From positions 1-34,660 of the forward strand of contig CAKRZX010000024.1 of assembly GCA_934434555.1 (NCBI GenBank): DNA of 34,660 nt, in the 5' to 3' direction. The position numbers and the translations under genes are program-made. This stretch comes from an uncultured Clostridia bacterium. Lineage in GTDB: Bacteria > Bacillota > Clostridia > Christensenellales > QALW01. The notes under the pieces were generated by a model. That model was given only the letters and a program-made list of their open reading frames with translations. It was not told the origin of the DNA and ran no database searches. This document shows, piece by piece, positions 18,744-25,600 of this stretch (the stretch's first letter is position 1; every line of letters begins with the position of its first letter).

Positions 18744-18772
18744 TTGACTTTGGCTAAAAACCCTATTATAAT
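18744..18772 (+). promoter_or_regulatory. Promoter of the metallo-beta-lactamase-fold gene
   Basis: -35 TTGACT (18744-18749), 17-bp spacer, -10 TATAAT (18767-18772), 41 nt before the start codon. Its -35 is 11 bp from the -35 of the divergent icd promoter, so the two promoters share upstream DNA. Confidence 0.75.
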
Positions 18773-18813
18773 TAAACGGAAATCAAAAAAATTTATAAAA
18801 ACGGAGCAAAACA

Positions 18814-19650
18814 ATGAAATTTACCTATCTGGGAACTGCCGCTGCCGAGGGCTGGCCTGCGGTTTTTTGTAACTGTGAACACTGTTTAAGGGCAAGAGCG
18901 GCAGGAGGGAAAAACATCCGCACCCGTCCGCAGGCGCTTGTAAATGATGATTTGCTTATCGATTTTAACGGCGACACATATTTCCACGTACTTAAAAACA
19001 ACCTTGACCTTTCAAGGGTGAAAAACTGCATTGTGACCCACTCTCACGAGGATCACTTTGTTCCGATTGACCTCTTCTTCCGCGGTGCAGGTTACGCCCA
19101 TAACTTAACCGAAAAGGTTCTTACTTTTTATTCAAACGAAACAGTGCGCGATAAATACAAAAAATATGTTGATATCTGCCGCCCGCCCGAAAGTATTGCA
19201 AGCTATACATTTAATATTTTTAAGCCCTTTGAAACCGTGGCCGTGGGTAATTACCTTGTCACTCCCCTGCCTGCCGACCATGCCTATGACGAGGACGCTT
19301 ATGTTTTTATTGTTCGGGAAGGGAATAAAGCGCTTTATTATCTGCACGACACGGGCATTCTTCCGGACAAAACGCTTGATTACCTCCGCAGGAATCCCGT
19401 AAAGGCCGATTTTATAAGTTTTGATTGCTGTTTCGGCAGTATTCCCGGTGCAACAATCGGTCATCTGGGTCTTGACACGGATATTGTTCTCCGGGATATG
19501 CTTAAAGATATCGGTGTCTGTGACGAACACTCCCTTTGCTGCATAAATCACTTTTCCCATAACGGCGGGCTGATTTACGATGAGATGGCCCCCGTTGCCG
19601 AAAAAGAAGGCTTTTTAACCTCTTATGACGGTATGATTGCCGAATTTTGA
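18814..19650 (+). CDS. Metallo-beta-lactamase-fold hydrolase, PhnP-like
   Basis: A 278-residue MBL-fold protein. The N-terminus KFTYLGTAAAEGWPAVFCNC resembles PhnP-type cyclic phosphodiesterases, and the metal motif is THSHEDHF (His 76, 78, 81, Asp 80). Further metal ligands are likely in PLPADHAYDED and YYLHDTG, and the last His in NHFSHNG. PhnP cleaves 5-phosphoribosyl 1,2-cyclic phosphate, but no phn genes are near, so the substrate is open (nucleotide or phosphoester is an inference). RBS GGAG is 7 nt before the ATG. It is monocistronic, divergent from icd. Confidence 0.8.
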   Translation: MKFTYLGTAAAEGWPAVFCNCEHCLRARAAGGKNIRTRPQALVNDDLLIDFNGDTYFHVLKNNLDLSRVKNCIVTHSHEDHFVPIDLFFRGAGYAHNLTEKVLTFYSNETVRDKYKKYVDICRPPESIASYTFNIFKPFETVAVGNYLVTPLPADHAYDEDAYVFIVREGNKALYYLHDTGILPDKTLDYLRRNPVKADFISFDCCFGSIPGATIGHLGLDTDIVLRDMLKDIGVCDEHSLCCINHFSHNGGLIYDEMAPVAEKEGFLTSYDGMIAEF

Positions 19651-19690
19651 TTCCGGGGAAAATTTTTATTCCCCGAAACAAAAAAACCAT

Positions 19691-19718
19691 TTGACGAATA
19701 AAAAAAAATATGTATAAT
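19691..19718 (+). promoter_or_regulatory. Promoter of tRNA-Ala
   Basis: -35 TTGACG (19691-19696), 16-bp A-rich spacer, consensus -10 TATAAT (19713-19718), 12 nt before the first tRNA base. An A-rich spacer and short leader fit a stable-RNA promoter. Confidence 0.75.
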
Positions 19719-19730
19719 AGTATTTGTTTC

Positions 19731-19807
19731 GGGGGTATAGCTCAGTTGGCTAGAGTGCTTGACTGGCAGTCAAGAGGTCATGGGTTCGAATCCCATTATC
19801 TCCACCA
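19731..19807 (+). tRNA. tRNA-Ala (anticodon GGC)
   Basis: A 77-nt tRNA with encoded CCA. Acceptor arm GGGGGTA pairs with TATCTCC and has the G3-U70 wobble that identifies alanine tRNAs. The D arm is GCTC...GAGT, the anticodon stem CTTGA/TCAAG, the loop CTGGCAG with anticodon GGC (reads GCC/GCU), and the T arm ATGGG-TTCGAAT-CCCAT. An isolated single gene with its own promoter and terminator. Confidence 0.95.
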
Positions 19808-19843
19808 AAAACACCGCAATTTTGTTTGATTGCGGTGTTTTTC
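19808..19843 (+). terminator. Intrinsic terminator after tRNA-Ala
   Basis: Stem AACACCGCAAT / ATTGCGGTGTT with an 8-nt loop, followed by a T-run. It begins directly after the CCA end. Confidence 0.85.
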
Positions 19844-19880
19844 TGTTCAACATTTGCAACATCTCTTTTTTTCAACAGCA

Positions 19881-19903
19881 AAAGGGAGCCGCCGGCCCCC
19901 TTT
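19881..19903 (-). terminator. Terminator after the Lys-rich small gene
   Basis: On the minus strand: a 10-bp stem (AAAGGGGGCC / GGCTCCCTTT, one G-T pair) with a 3-nt loop, then T and TGC. It follows the stop of the small gene by 9 nt. Confidence 0.65.
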
Positions 19904-19912
19904 GTGTTATTT

Positions 19913-20188
19913 CTACTTATCTTTTTCTAACTTTTTCTTGCATTTTTCCGCTCTTTCAAGTCGCTTTTTTGCATCCTCTTTATCCTCTTTCGTTGTGCTG
20001 CTTTTCAAAACCGACTTGCAATACTCAATCTCATTGTCATACTCCATAATTGTGTGTTTTGCCTGAATGCTCTTCTTCGTATTCTCCTGTCCCGTCTTCG
20101 CCTGTTTTTGCATTGCTTTTTTAATTACATCCTTTCTTATTACTGTTTTTATGCCTCTCCGGCTCTTTCGCGATAAAAAAGAACGCAT
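19913..20188 (-). CDS. Hypothetical Lys-rich small protein (91 aa)
   Basis: A small, strongly basic protein with a Lys/Glu-rich, probably coiled-coil C-terminal half (e.g. TKEDKEDAKKRLERAEKCKK) and a basic N-terminus MRSFLSRKSRRGIK. It has no signal peptide, membrane segment or recognised domain. I take the ATG at 20188, which has AAGGA 7 nt upstream; the frame is open 11 codons further up, into a structured leader. The ribosome binding site and start codon lie inside a terminator-like hairpin (20181-20198), so expression may depend on that RNA. Alternatively the frame is fortuitous and the transcript is a small RNA. No function can be offered. Confidence 0.45.
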   Translation of the reverse strand: MRSFLSRKSRRGIKTVIRKDVIKKAMQKQAKTGQENTKKSIQAKHTIMEYDNEIEYCKSVLKSSTTKEDKEDAKKRLERAEKCKKKLEKDK

Positions 20189-20270
20189 TTCTGCGTCCTT
20201 AACAAGCGCACGGACTTGCACCGTGCCTGCCGTCCATCAACGTGTGCTACTGCCAACACTCCTAGCTGTC
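20175..20270 (-). ncRNA. Structured leader or small RNA (about 95 nt) ending in a terminator hairpin
   Basis: On the minus strand a strong promoter (20277-20305) is followed by about 95 nt with no good reading frame of its own, then an intrinsic terminator: stem GGACGCA / TGCGTTC, GAAA loop (20181-20198), six T (20175-20180). Within it is a perfect 6-bp hairpin GCACGG / CCGTGC with 7-nt loop TGCAAGT (20208-20226), plus shorter possible stems such as GTGT/ACAC. I do not recognise it as 4.5S, 6S or any riboswitch. The start codon and RBS of the 91-residue frame are inside the terminator hairpin, the arrangement of a riboswitch-like attenuator. Confidence 0.5.
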
Positions 20271-20276
20271 AATTAA

Positions 20277-20305
20277 ATTGTACCATTTATTAAGCACAGA
20301 GTCAA
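20277..20305 (-). promoter_or_regulatory. Promoter of the structured leader / small RNA
   Basis: On the minus strand: -35 TTGACT (20300-20305), 17-bp spacer, -10 TACAAT (20277-20282). It sits directly after the stop codon of the GH127 gene and so starts a separate transcript, expected to begin near 20270. Confidence 0.75.
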
Positions 20306-20311
20306 CATTTT

Positions 20312-22237
20312 TTACTCATCTTTCGGGAAAATGGTGATTCTCAACTTTGCAACCGCCATTGGAACAAGCGTAACGGTTTCCTTTTCGCCGAACCCGTGCT
20401 TTTTGATAAATTCCTTTGTGGGAATCCGCGGAGTGAATACGAAATTACCCTCCTGTTTTTGAGGATTCAGATATGCATCAACATACGAAATCCTTTTTCT
20501 GCGGGCAAGTTTCCAGCCGTTGACCTTTTTTGCCGGAGCGGTTATCGAATAAGGCACCGTTCTGATATCCCACGGGTTGCCGTTCATTTCTCTTTTTTCA
20601 AACCTGTACTTTTCAATATCGCCCTTTTGGGTACACAAAGCGTAGTTCCAGTCTTTGTCGGGATAAATATTGTATGCGGGGAATTCCGCCGACGAATTTT
20701 TATCTTCCGAATCAATCTCCCGTTTTCCGAACATTCCGCAGGCGTAAACAAGGGGACCTTTTTCCACAACATTGCCCTGCCCGCGATAATCCCCGACGCG
20801 GATTTCGGACGGCAGAAACAGTTCTACCCTGTCGCCGTTATTGAATACTCTTTCAATATGTGCAAAGCCGTTTTTTACCGAAAATTCGGTTTTCTGTCCG
20901 TTTACGGTAATACGGAAATCGCTGCACCATTGGGGAACTCTGAAATTAAACCCCGCTTTTCTGCTTTGTTCCGTTTCTATAACGAACAACACCGTGTCGT
21001 CAAAGGGATAATTTGTTTTTTCTTTCACGGACATTCCGTTGAAATTCACCGTACACTCGCCGTAAAGCGCAGCAAAAAGTTCGTCATTTTTCTTAAACCA
21101 CATACGTACGCAATAGTTAGGGAAAAATCTGCTAACGTTTGCGGGACAGCATTGTGTAAGCGGCATGGGTCTGTACGTCATCGCCGGATAAATTCCGCGG
21201 TAGTATTTGCAGTGATTTGACGTTCTGTCCAAAATCACCTGATTCGGACATGAAAAATATTGAAGTGCCCTGAAATCTTCCGTAACCTGTCCTATTCCCG
21301 CATTAAAAATGCATTTTTCTATTTTATCCGCCCATCTCGCGTTTCCCGTTGCCATAAGCAGATACCCAAGCGACCAGGTATAATCGCTTATATCGCACGC
21401 TTCGTGCCCCTGCATATGGTCGCTATCATACAATTCCTCGTCAGAACAGTGCAATCCGTCAACAAGCATAAAATATCGGTCAAGCTTGTCATACGCCTTT
21501 TCCGAAACACGCAGATACTCTTTCTTTCCCGTACAAATGTATAAAATTGCACCGAGTTTGAAAAACTCGTTATACGAAACGCCGTGTGCAAATGGCTTTT
21601 TTGAAGTCTTTGTCACAGCGTCGCACAGGTCGTTTGTGCATTGTTCGTTATACTCTCTGTACGTTTTCTCCGCAAGTGACAAAAGCGCCTTGTTGCCCGT
21701 ATTCAGATAAAGCCAAAGCATATTTTCCACATTATCCGCATTGCGCTTTTTTGAATAATCGTACTCGCTTTTAAGATAATGGTTTGTCATTTTATCCAGA
21801 ATATCGGCGTCGCCCGTAGCCGAGTACTTTGCCATAAGAGCACGGAAAAATACGGCGTGGGACCACCTTAAATTGTCCCCGTCACTGCCTTTCATAAAAG
21901 CGGGTCCGAGATATCCGTCGCTGTCCGGGTGGGAAAGCACGTAATCAATTGATTTTTCCGCCTTGGAAATAAGATTTTTGTCGTTTATGATCCGTCCGCA
22001 GCGCTCCATTGCGTCAACCCAGTATGCGGTCTGCTCATACGGCCACCATCGGGGTGAACCCTCTTTTTCCTTTCCGCTGTCGGGTGTTTCCCAACTTATA
22101 GTATCAAAGGGATATCCCGCAACTTCAAGATTTCCCGTAAGGCCGGAAGCCTGTGTTTTAAGAAAATCTTCAAGCCAGCCCTCGGGCTTGATTTCTCCGA
22201 TATTCATTTCCTCTAATTTTGCGAAATTATCAATCAT
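20312..22237 (-). CDS. GH127 family beta-L-arabinofuranosidase-like protein (DUF1680)
   Basis: An (alpha/alpha)6-barrel glycoside hydrolase of about 641 residues from this start. GH127 enzymes remove beta-L-arabinofuranosyl residues from plant glycoproteins or pectins using a catalytic Cys held by zinc. The zinc/catalytic set is visible: HEAC (Glu 279, Cys 281) and QCCPANVSRFFP (Cys 363, 364), matching the Glu-Cys-Cys-Cys site of HypBA1. No signal peptide is seen, so it acts in the cytoplasm on imported sugars. I start at the ATG of MIDNFAKLEEM (22237), 7 nt after GGAG; a further upstream ATG (22294) would fall before that RBS. No transporter or other arabinose gene is next to it. Substrate specificity within GH127 is not determined. 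Confidence 0.87.
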   Translation of the reverse strand: MIDNFAKLEEMNIGEIKPEGWLEDFLKTQASGLTGNLEVAGYPFDTISWETPDSGKEKEGSPRWWPYEQTAYWVDAMERCGRIINDKNLISKAEKSIDYVLSHPDSDGYLGPAFMKGSDGDNLRWSHAVFFRALMAKYSATGDADILDKMTNHYLKSEYDYSKKRNADNVENMLWLYLNTGNKALLSLAEKTYREYNEQCTNDLCDAVTKTSKKPFAHGVSYNEFFKLGAILYICTGKKEYLRVSEKAYDKLDRYFMLVDGLHCSDEELYDSDHMQGHEACDISDYTWSLGYLLMATGNARWADKIEKCIFNAGIGQVTEDFRALQYFSCPNQVILDRTSNHCKYYRGIYPAMTYRPMPLTQCCPANVSRFFPNYCVRMWFKKNDELFAALYGECTVNFNGMSVKEKTNYPFDDTVLFVIETEQSRKAGFNFRVPQWCSDFRITVNGQKTEFSVKNGFAHIERVFNNGDRVELFLPSEIRVGDYRGQGNVVEKGPLVYACGMFGKREIDSEDKNSSAEFPAYNIYPDKDWNYALCTQKGDIEKYRFEKREMNGNPWDIRTVPYSITAPAKKVNGWKLARRKRISYVDAYLNPQKQEGNFVFTPRIPTKEFIKKHGFGEKETVTLVPMAVAKLRITIFPKDE

Positions 22238-22282
22238 AAAATTTCTCCGAATGCCGTTTTTCAGCCTTTTACAGCCGTAATA

Positions 22283-22310
22283 ATTATATCGCACCTGCCG
22301 TTTCTTACAA
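22283..22310 (-). promoter_or_regulatory. Promoter of the GH127 gene
   Basis: On the minus strand: -35 TTGTAA (22305-22310), 16-bp spacer, consensus -10 TATAAT (22283-22288), giving a leader of about 40 nt before the chosen start at 22237. This supports the internal start, because the longer frame would begin upstream of the transcription start. Confidence 0.6.
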
Positions 22311-22340
22311 AACGCTTTTTTGCAAAATGCCTGATATCGG

Positions 22341-22363
22341 AAAAATCCCGCTGAAACAGCGGG
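22341..22363 (-). terminator. Intrinsic terminator after the 142-aa hypothetical gene
   Basis: On the minus strand: stem CCCGCTG / CAGCGGG with a 3-nt loop (22347-22363), followed by A and five T. It lies 16 nt after the stop codon. Confidence 0.8.
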
Positions 22364-22378
22364 AGATTTTATAACATC

Positions 22379-22807
22379 TTAAAGTTCTAAATTATCGCAG
22401 CCCTTGTTCATAGCATTTTTTACCTTAATGAGCGCTTCCGTTGCCGATTCCTTATCGGGATAAATGTGAATAAACTTCCAAGTCCCGCCGTTTGTCTGCA
22501 CCGACAATGCCCAACCATCGGGAAGTTTGTTCCAGTTAGTGGTATCCTCAATTTTTAATCCGCCGTAGCACAAAAGTTGTTCTGTCTTGTCGGGACTCAA
22601 AAGTCTTAACCGCGGAACAGGGATCAACCCAACACCGTTTGCCAATTCAACCCGAAAGCCCGAAAGCGTGTCCTCAATAATTGAACTTGTGTCCCTGCAT
22701 TGTATTTCGTCCAACTCACATTGCACATCGTCAATCATACATTTAAATTCCGAGAGTTCTGCCGTAATTTCGTTCAGTTTATTTTCAATAATATTATTTT
22801 TTATCAT
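22379..22807 (-). CDS. Hypothetical protein (142 aa)
   Basis: Not recognised. The first 50 residues are a likely coiled coil (ENKLNEITAELSEFKCMIDDV). The rest looks like a small globular domain with PDGWALSVQTNGGTWKFIHI and an alternating pattern of beta-strands; no signal peptide or membrane segment. There is no convincing ribosome binding site at either candidate ATG (22807 or the internal one 22 codons later), so the start is uncertain. It follows the terminator of the XRE regulator gene and is closed by its own terminator. Confidence 0.6.
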   Translation of the reverse strand: MIKNNIIENKLNEITAELSEFKCMIDDVQCELDEIQCRDTSSIIEDTLSGFRVELANGVGLIPVPRLRLLSPDKTEQLLCYGGLKIEDTTNWNKLPDGWALSVQTNGGTWKFIHIYPDKESATEALIKVKNAMNKGCDNLEL

Positions 22808-22828
22808 ATATGAATTGCATTTTCAAGT

Positions 22829-22866
22829 AAAAAAATACCGCAAAAACAAAAAGTTTGCGGCATTTC
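22829..22866 (-). terminator. Intrinsic terminator after the XRE regulator gene
   Basis: On the minus strand: stem ATGCCGCAAA / TTTGCGGTAT-type with a short T-rich loop, then a run of six or more T. Confidence 0.75.
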
Positions 22867-22900
22867 TTCTGCATTATCGGGTCGACCGTTAGTTAATTTA

Positions 22901-23902
22901 TCAAAATTTTCTGAAATCGAAATCGGAGAAATCGCACTCCATGTTTTCAACTTCAACGAATCTTTTAAGGCAGCGTATCAAATCACAGATTCCCACACGG
23001 CTCTCTTCCATAAACTCGGTCTGACCGTCAACAGAGCCGTTATATTCGGCAAAACTCAGCGGGTATCCGTCATAGAACGTGGTGGGGTCGATATATCCGT
23101 ACACGTCACGAATGCTCTTGCCCGTGTCCCTGTAATACTTTGAGGAAAGATATTCGTACTGCTTATTGTAGCCGCCGCGCATACGCAAATAGAAGTTTAT
23201 GCTTTGCGTATCGCTTAGCGGACAGTGCAGACAGAACTCCACCATATCGCTTCCCGCCCAGTAAGAAATTGAAAAATACTCATTTTCATTTCCGCCGTAC
23301 TTTGACGACGGCTGCTGATATATTGTGTAATCGCCGTTAAGGTGTCCTTTTTTTATTGCATAATCCTTACAGCACGCAAACAAATCAACTTCTTTTTTCG
23401 GCGGGTCTGTTTTCTTCGGCGGGTCGGTCACGCTTGCGGGAACACTTCCGCCGTTGGGCTTTTCGGTAACCGTCGGTTCGTTTTCTCCGCCCTGAACGGT
23501 ATTTTCTTCCGTCACCTGCGGGACTTCCGTTTGCGTAACGTTTTCGGTCACGTCGGGCGATTCAACGGAATCTGCCCCTTTTTGAAGAAAAATAAGCAAT
23601 ACTATACCCGCAATTATCGCCGCCGCAATTATCGCGGGGATTATAAACAGCGCTCTCCCCTTTTGCTTTTTTTCCTCCGGTTCATCTTCCTGAACGAATT
23701 TGGAGTTATCGGTATTATCAAGAATCACGTCGGAAGAAACATTAAATATTTTTGCCAGACCTATAATATTCTCAATTGTAGGCTGTGTCTGCCCCGTTTC
23801 CCACAGACTGATGCTTTGCCTTGAAACGCCGAGCCTTTCCGCCAACTCATCCTGGGACATATTATTTTCTTTTCGTAAATTTCTGATACTGTCAGATAGC
23901 AT
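22901..23902 (-). CDS. Membrane-anchored XRE-family regulator with extracytoplasmic domain
   Basis: A 333-residue one-component sensor-like protein. Residues 5-60 are an XRE helix-turn-helix (LRKENNMSQDELAERLGVSR, then QSISLWETGQTQPTIENI). A Lys/Glu stretch leads to one membrane segment at about 84-107. Then comes a Thr/Pro/Glu-rich linker (about 110-170) and an outside domain of about 160 residues rich in Tyr, Cys and acidic residues, not recognised. The topology puts DNA binding inside and the last domain outside. RBS GGAGG is 11 nt from the ATG; a promoter lies at 23936-23964. The diverging lipoprotein gene at 24146 is a possible target or partner (inference). Confidence 0.85.
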   Translation of the reverse strand: MLSDSIRNLRKENNMSQDELAERLGVSRQSISLWETGQTQPTIENIIGLAKIFNVSSDVILDNTDNSKFVQEDEPEEKKQKGRALFIIPAIIAAAIIAGIVLLIFLQKGADSVESPDVTENVTQTEVPQVTEENTVQGGENEPTVTEKPNGGSVPASVTDPPKKTDPPKKEVDLFACCKDYAIKKGHLNGDYTIYQQPSSKYGGNENEYFSISYWAGSDMVEFCLHCPLSDTQSINFYLRMRGGYNKQYEYLSSKYYRDTGKSIRDVYGYIDPTTFYDGYPLSFAEYNGSVDGQTEFMEESRVGICDLIRCLKRFVEVENMECDFSDFDFRKF

Positions 23903-23935
23903 TGTGCTTTCGTCCTCCTTAAAATATTCGCGGTG

Positions 23936-23964
23936 ATTATATCATATTTTATTTTCGCAAGCAA
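23936..23964 (-). promoter_or_regulatory. Promoter of the XRE regulator gene
   Basis: On the minus strand: -35 TTGCTT (23959-23964), 17-bp spacer, consensus -10 TATAAT (23936-23941), 34 nt before the start. Confidence 0.6.
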
Positions 23965-24078
23965 TACAATTCGCTTTGAATTTTGTCAAGCAACGCTTGC
24001 TTTTTCGCATTAAAAGGGTGTTTCTGCAATATTTTTGAGGAAATACATTAATATGATTCTGTTTGCTCTGTATTTTTC

Positions 24079-24107
24079 TTGCATATCGCCAATTAAAATG
24101 ATATAAT
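24079..24107 (+). promoter_or_regulatory. Promoter of the transglutaminase-like lipoprotein gene
   Basis: -35 TTGCAT (24079-24084), 17-bp spacer, consensus -10 TATAAT (24102-24107), 39 nt before the start. The 114 bp between this and the divergent regulator promoter hold no gene. Confidence 0.65.
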
Positions 24108-24145
24108 AAGTTTGAAGCGATGCTATTAAAGGAGGGAACACAATA

Positions 24146-25189
24146 ATGATGTTTAAACCTAAGGAATTGATTTCAGGCAGGCTCACAGCCATTGTATCGG
24201 TAGCGGCGATGCTTTTATTTACCTTTTTGCTGTCAGGCTGCGAAAAAGCAAATCCGACGCCAACCCAGGCTCCGCCGTCGGACACACCTCAAACACAGGT
24301 TAATCAGGCAGCGGACATTGCCAAAACGCGTGTCGGAAGCAGCATTGATGCCGCAATTGACCTCATACGGGAAACCCCCGCGTTTGTCCGGACTTCTCCC
24401 GTCAGTTATCCGTACGACAGAGCAAATTTACAGTATCTTGCCCTCACCGCCGAACAGCAGGCCCTGTATAACGAGATGCTGCCGAAAGTAAAAGATATGA
24501 TTCCTTTTGAATATACCGCCCTGGAACACGGCTATGATGTCCTTGACAATGTTTTACTTGCCGCACATGCGCTTTGCAGAGATTATCCCGAATACGAAAT
24601 ATATTTTGATATTGAAGATATTGTTGAAGGTGATATGACTTCCGCATTGCGTTCATCTTATTTCCTTCCGTATAGCCCCAATACTGTTCCCGACAGTACC
24701 GACAGCATAAAAAAAGAAGTTGAGATTTTTGAGGAAGAGTGTAATCTTATTGTAGAATCTATTCCGGAAGATTTTGATGCATATGATAAATACCGTTACC
24801 TTGCAGCAGTCATCTCCCTCAGAACCCACTATGATAATGACTTTACGGGCGGCTTTCCGACTGCAACCGCATACGGTGCCGTTGAAGGGGATCTTGCAAT
24901 ATGCCAAGGGTATGCAACCGGTTTTGAATACCTTTGCCGCAAAGCAAATCTTTGGTGCACGCAGGTAAGCGGCATATCCGGGGACATATCACATGTATGG
25001 AATTTAGTAAAACTTGAAAGCGGAACTTACCACGTTGATGTAACATGGGCTGATTCCGACGGTGTTGTTCCGCTGAGCCCCGAATGGCATATCAACTTTA
25101 TGATGACGCAGGACGAGATTCTTTGGGACCGCGAAATTGTTGACGGCACTGTTGCAACGGGAACATATCTGCTTAACTCCATGGAATAA
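24146..25189 (+). CDS. Lipoprotein with transglutaminase-like domain
   Basis: A 347-residue surface lipoprotein. The signal peptide ends in the lipobox LLSGC (lipidated Cys 32), followed by a Thr/Pro-rich linker. The C-terminal half is a transglutaminase-like cysteine-protease fold: Cys 253 in AICQGYATGFEYLCRKAN, His 283 in ISHVWNLV and Asp 298 in YHVDVTWAD form the usual Cys-His-Asp triad. Such bacterial proteins are thought to be peptidases or cross-linkers at the cell surface; the substrate is unknown. The start has two ATGs (codons 1 and 2) behind AAAGGAGGG. It is monocistronic, with a terminator after it, and base composition is like the flanking chromosome rather than the AT-rich cassette downstream. 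Confidence 0.88.
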   Translation: MMFKPKELISGRLTAIVSVAAMLLFTFLLSGCEKANPTPTQAPPSDTPQTQVNQAADIAKTRVGSSIDAAIDLIRETPAFVRTSPVSYPYDRANLQYLALTAEQQALYNEMLPKVKDMIPFEYTALEHGYDVLDNVLLAAHALCRDYPEYEIYFDIEDIVEGDMTSALRSSYFLPYSPNTVPDSTDSIKKEVEIFEEECNLIVESIPEDFDAYDKYRYLAAVISLRTHYDNDFTGGFPTATAYGAVEGDLAICQGYATGFEYLCRKANLWCTQVSGISGDISHVWNLVKLESGTYHVDVTWADSDGVVPLSPEWHINFMMTQDEILWDREIVDGTVATGTYLLNSME

Positions 25190-25207
25190 TGCCTTAAAAC
25201 AAATAAA

Positions 25208-25247
25208 AAAATCACCGCTGTTCTGCTTGAATTGCGGTGATTTTTTT
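25208..25247 (+). terminator. Intrinsic terminator after the lipoprotein gene
   Basis: Stem AAAATCACCGC / GCGGTGATTTT-type with a loop of about 16 nt, followed by seven T. It separates the lipoprotein gene from the cassette downstream. The stretch 25190-25600 otherwise holds only the left IS30 remnant and the cassette promoter. Confidence 0.85.
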
Positions 25248-25348
25248 ATCCCAAAATGCATACGCTGCACAGGCATTTTGCAAACGGAAGTTGTAACAAT
25301 CGTCAAAAGAAAAACATGCTTTTTGAAAACATTCCGCCCACGGTGACT

Positions 25349-25499
25349 CTGTATTTGTGGATCGGTTTCTTAAAAGGCGAAAGTTCGGTTTTAACGTTTG
25401 TTGAACGCCGGACAAACCACGCCTTTATGCTTAAAATAAACGGCAAAGCAGCCGGTTTCACATACGACGCACTGCTGAAACTGAAAGCAAAACTCGGTG
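25349..25499 (+). pseudogene. IS30-family transposase fragment (left remnant)
   Basis: The frame reading LYLWIGFLKGESSVLTFVER and ending in ALLKLKAKLG matches two separate parts of the transposase remnant at 30626-31255: first the LYxWI...FLK segment, then directly the KGESSVLTF...KLG segment. About 50 codons between them are missing, apparently lost between short AAAAG repeats. Over the 124 bp from the GGCGAAAG to the CTCGGTG, I count about 17 differences from the right copy by eye (roughly 86% identity). Homology may begin some codons earlier (IPPTVT) and ends at 25499, where the AT-rich cassette starts. It is dead: no catalytic residues set, no N-terminus, no C-terminus. Confidence 0.8.
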
Positions 25500-25524
25500 C
25501 AATACTATATACCGAAAATTATTC

Positions 25525-25553
25525 TTTACAAATTCTACATTACTTGTTATAAT
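25525..25553 (+). promoter_or_regulatory. Promoter of the RiPP cassette
   Basis: -35 TTTACA (25525-25530), 17-bp spacer, consensus -10 TATAAT (25548-25553), about 40 nt of leader before the maturase start. The -35 begins 26 bp beyond the end of the left IS30 homology. No other good promoter is needed for the five genes downstream, which all point the same way. Confidence 0.75.
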
Positions 25554-25600
25554 AAAGTCGATGAATTGTTTAACTATTACAAAAACGGAGAGGTTTTATT

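Noticed and set aside
19651..19677. Terminator after the metallo-beta-lactamase-fold gene
   Set aside because: There is a CGGGGAA/TTCCCCG hairpin, but it is followed by A-rich rather than T-rich sequence on the plus strand, so I do not call it a terminator.
19731..19807. tRNA-Ala as an attachment site of an integrated element
   Set aside because: No integrase gene and no second copy of the tRNA 3' end downstream that I can see.
20208..20226. tRNA-like T arm in the structured leader (hairpin with loop TGCAAGT)
   Set aside because: No matching acceptor, D or anticodon arms around it, and no CCA end; the transcript ends in a terminator hairpin instead.
24146..25189. Transglutaminase-like lipoprotein as the leader peptidase of the peptide cassette
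   Set aside because: It has its own promoter and terminator, lies outside the left IS30 remnant, has chromosomal base composition and a lipoprotein signal that places it outside the cell. Lasso B2-type peptidases are cytosolic and shorter.
25256..25552. 98-residue plus-strand frame as a gene
   Set aside because: Its middle is a dead transposase fragment, its start lies beside the lipoprotein terminator, it has no RBS and its end runs into the cassette promoter.
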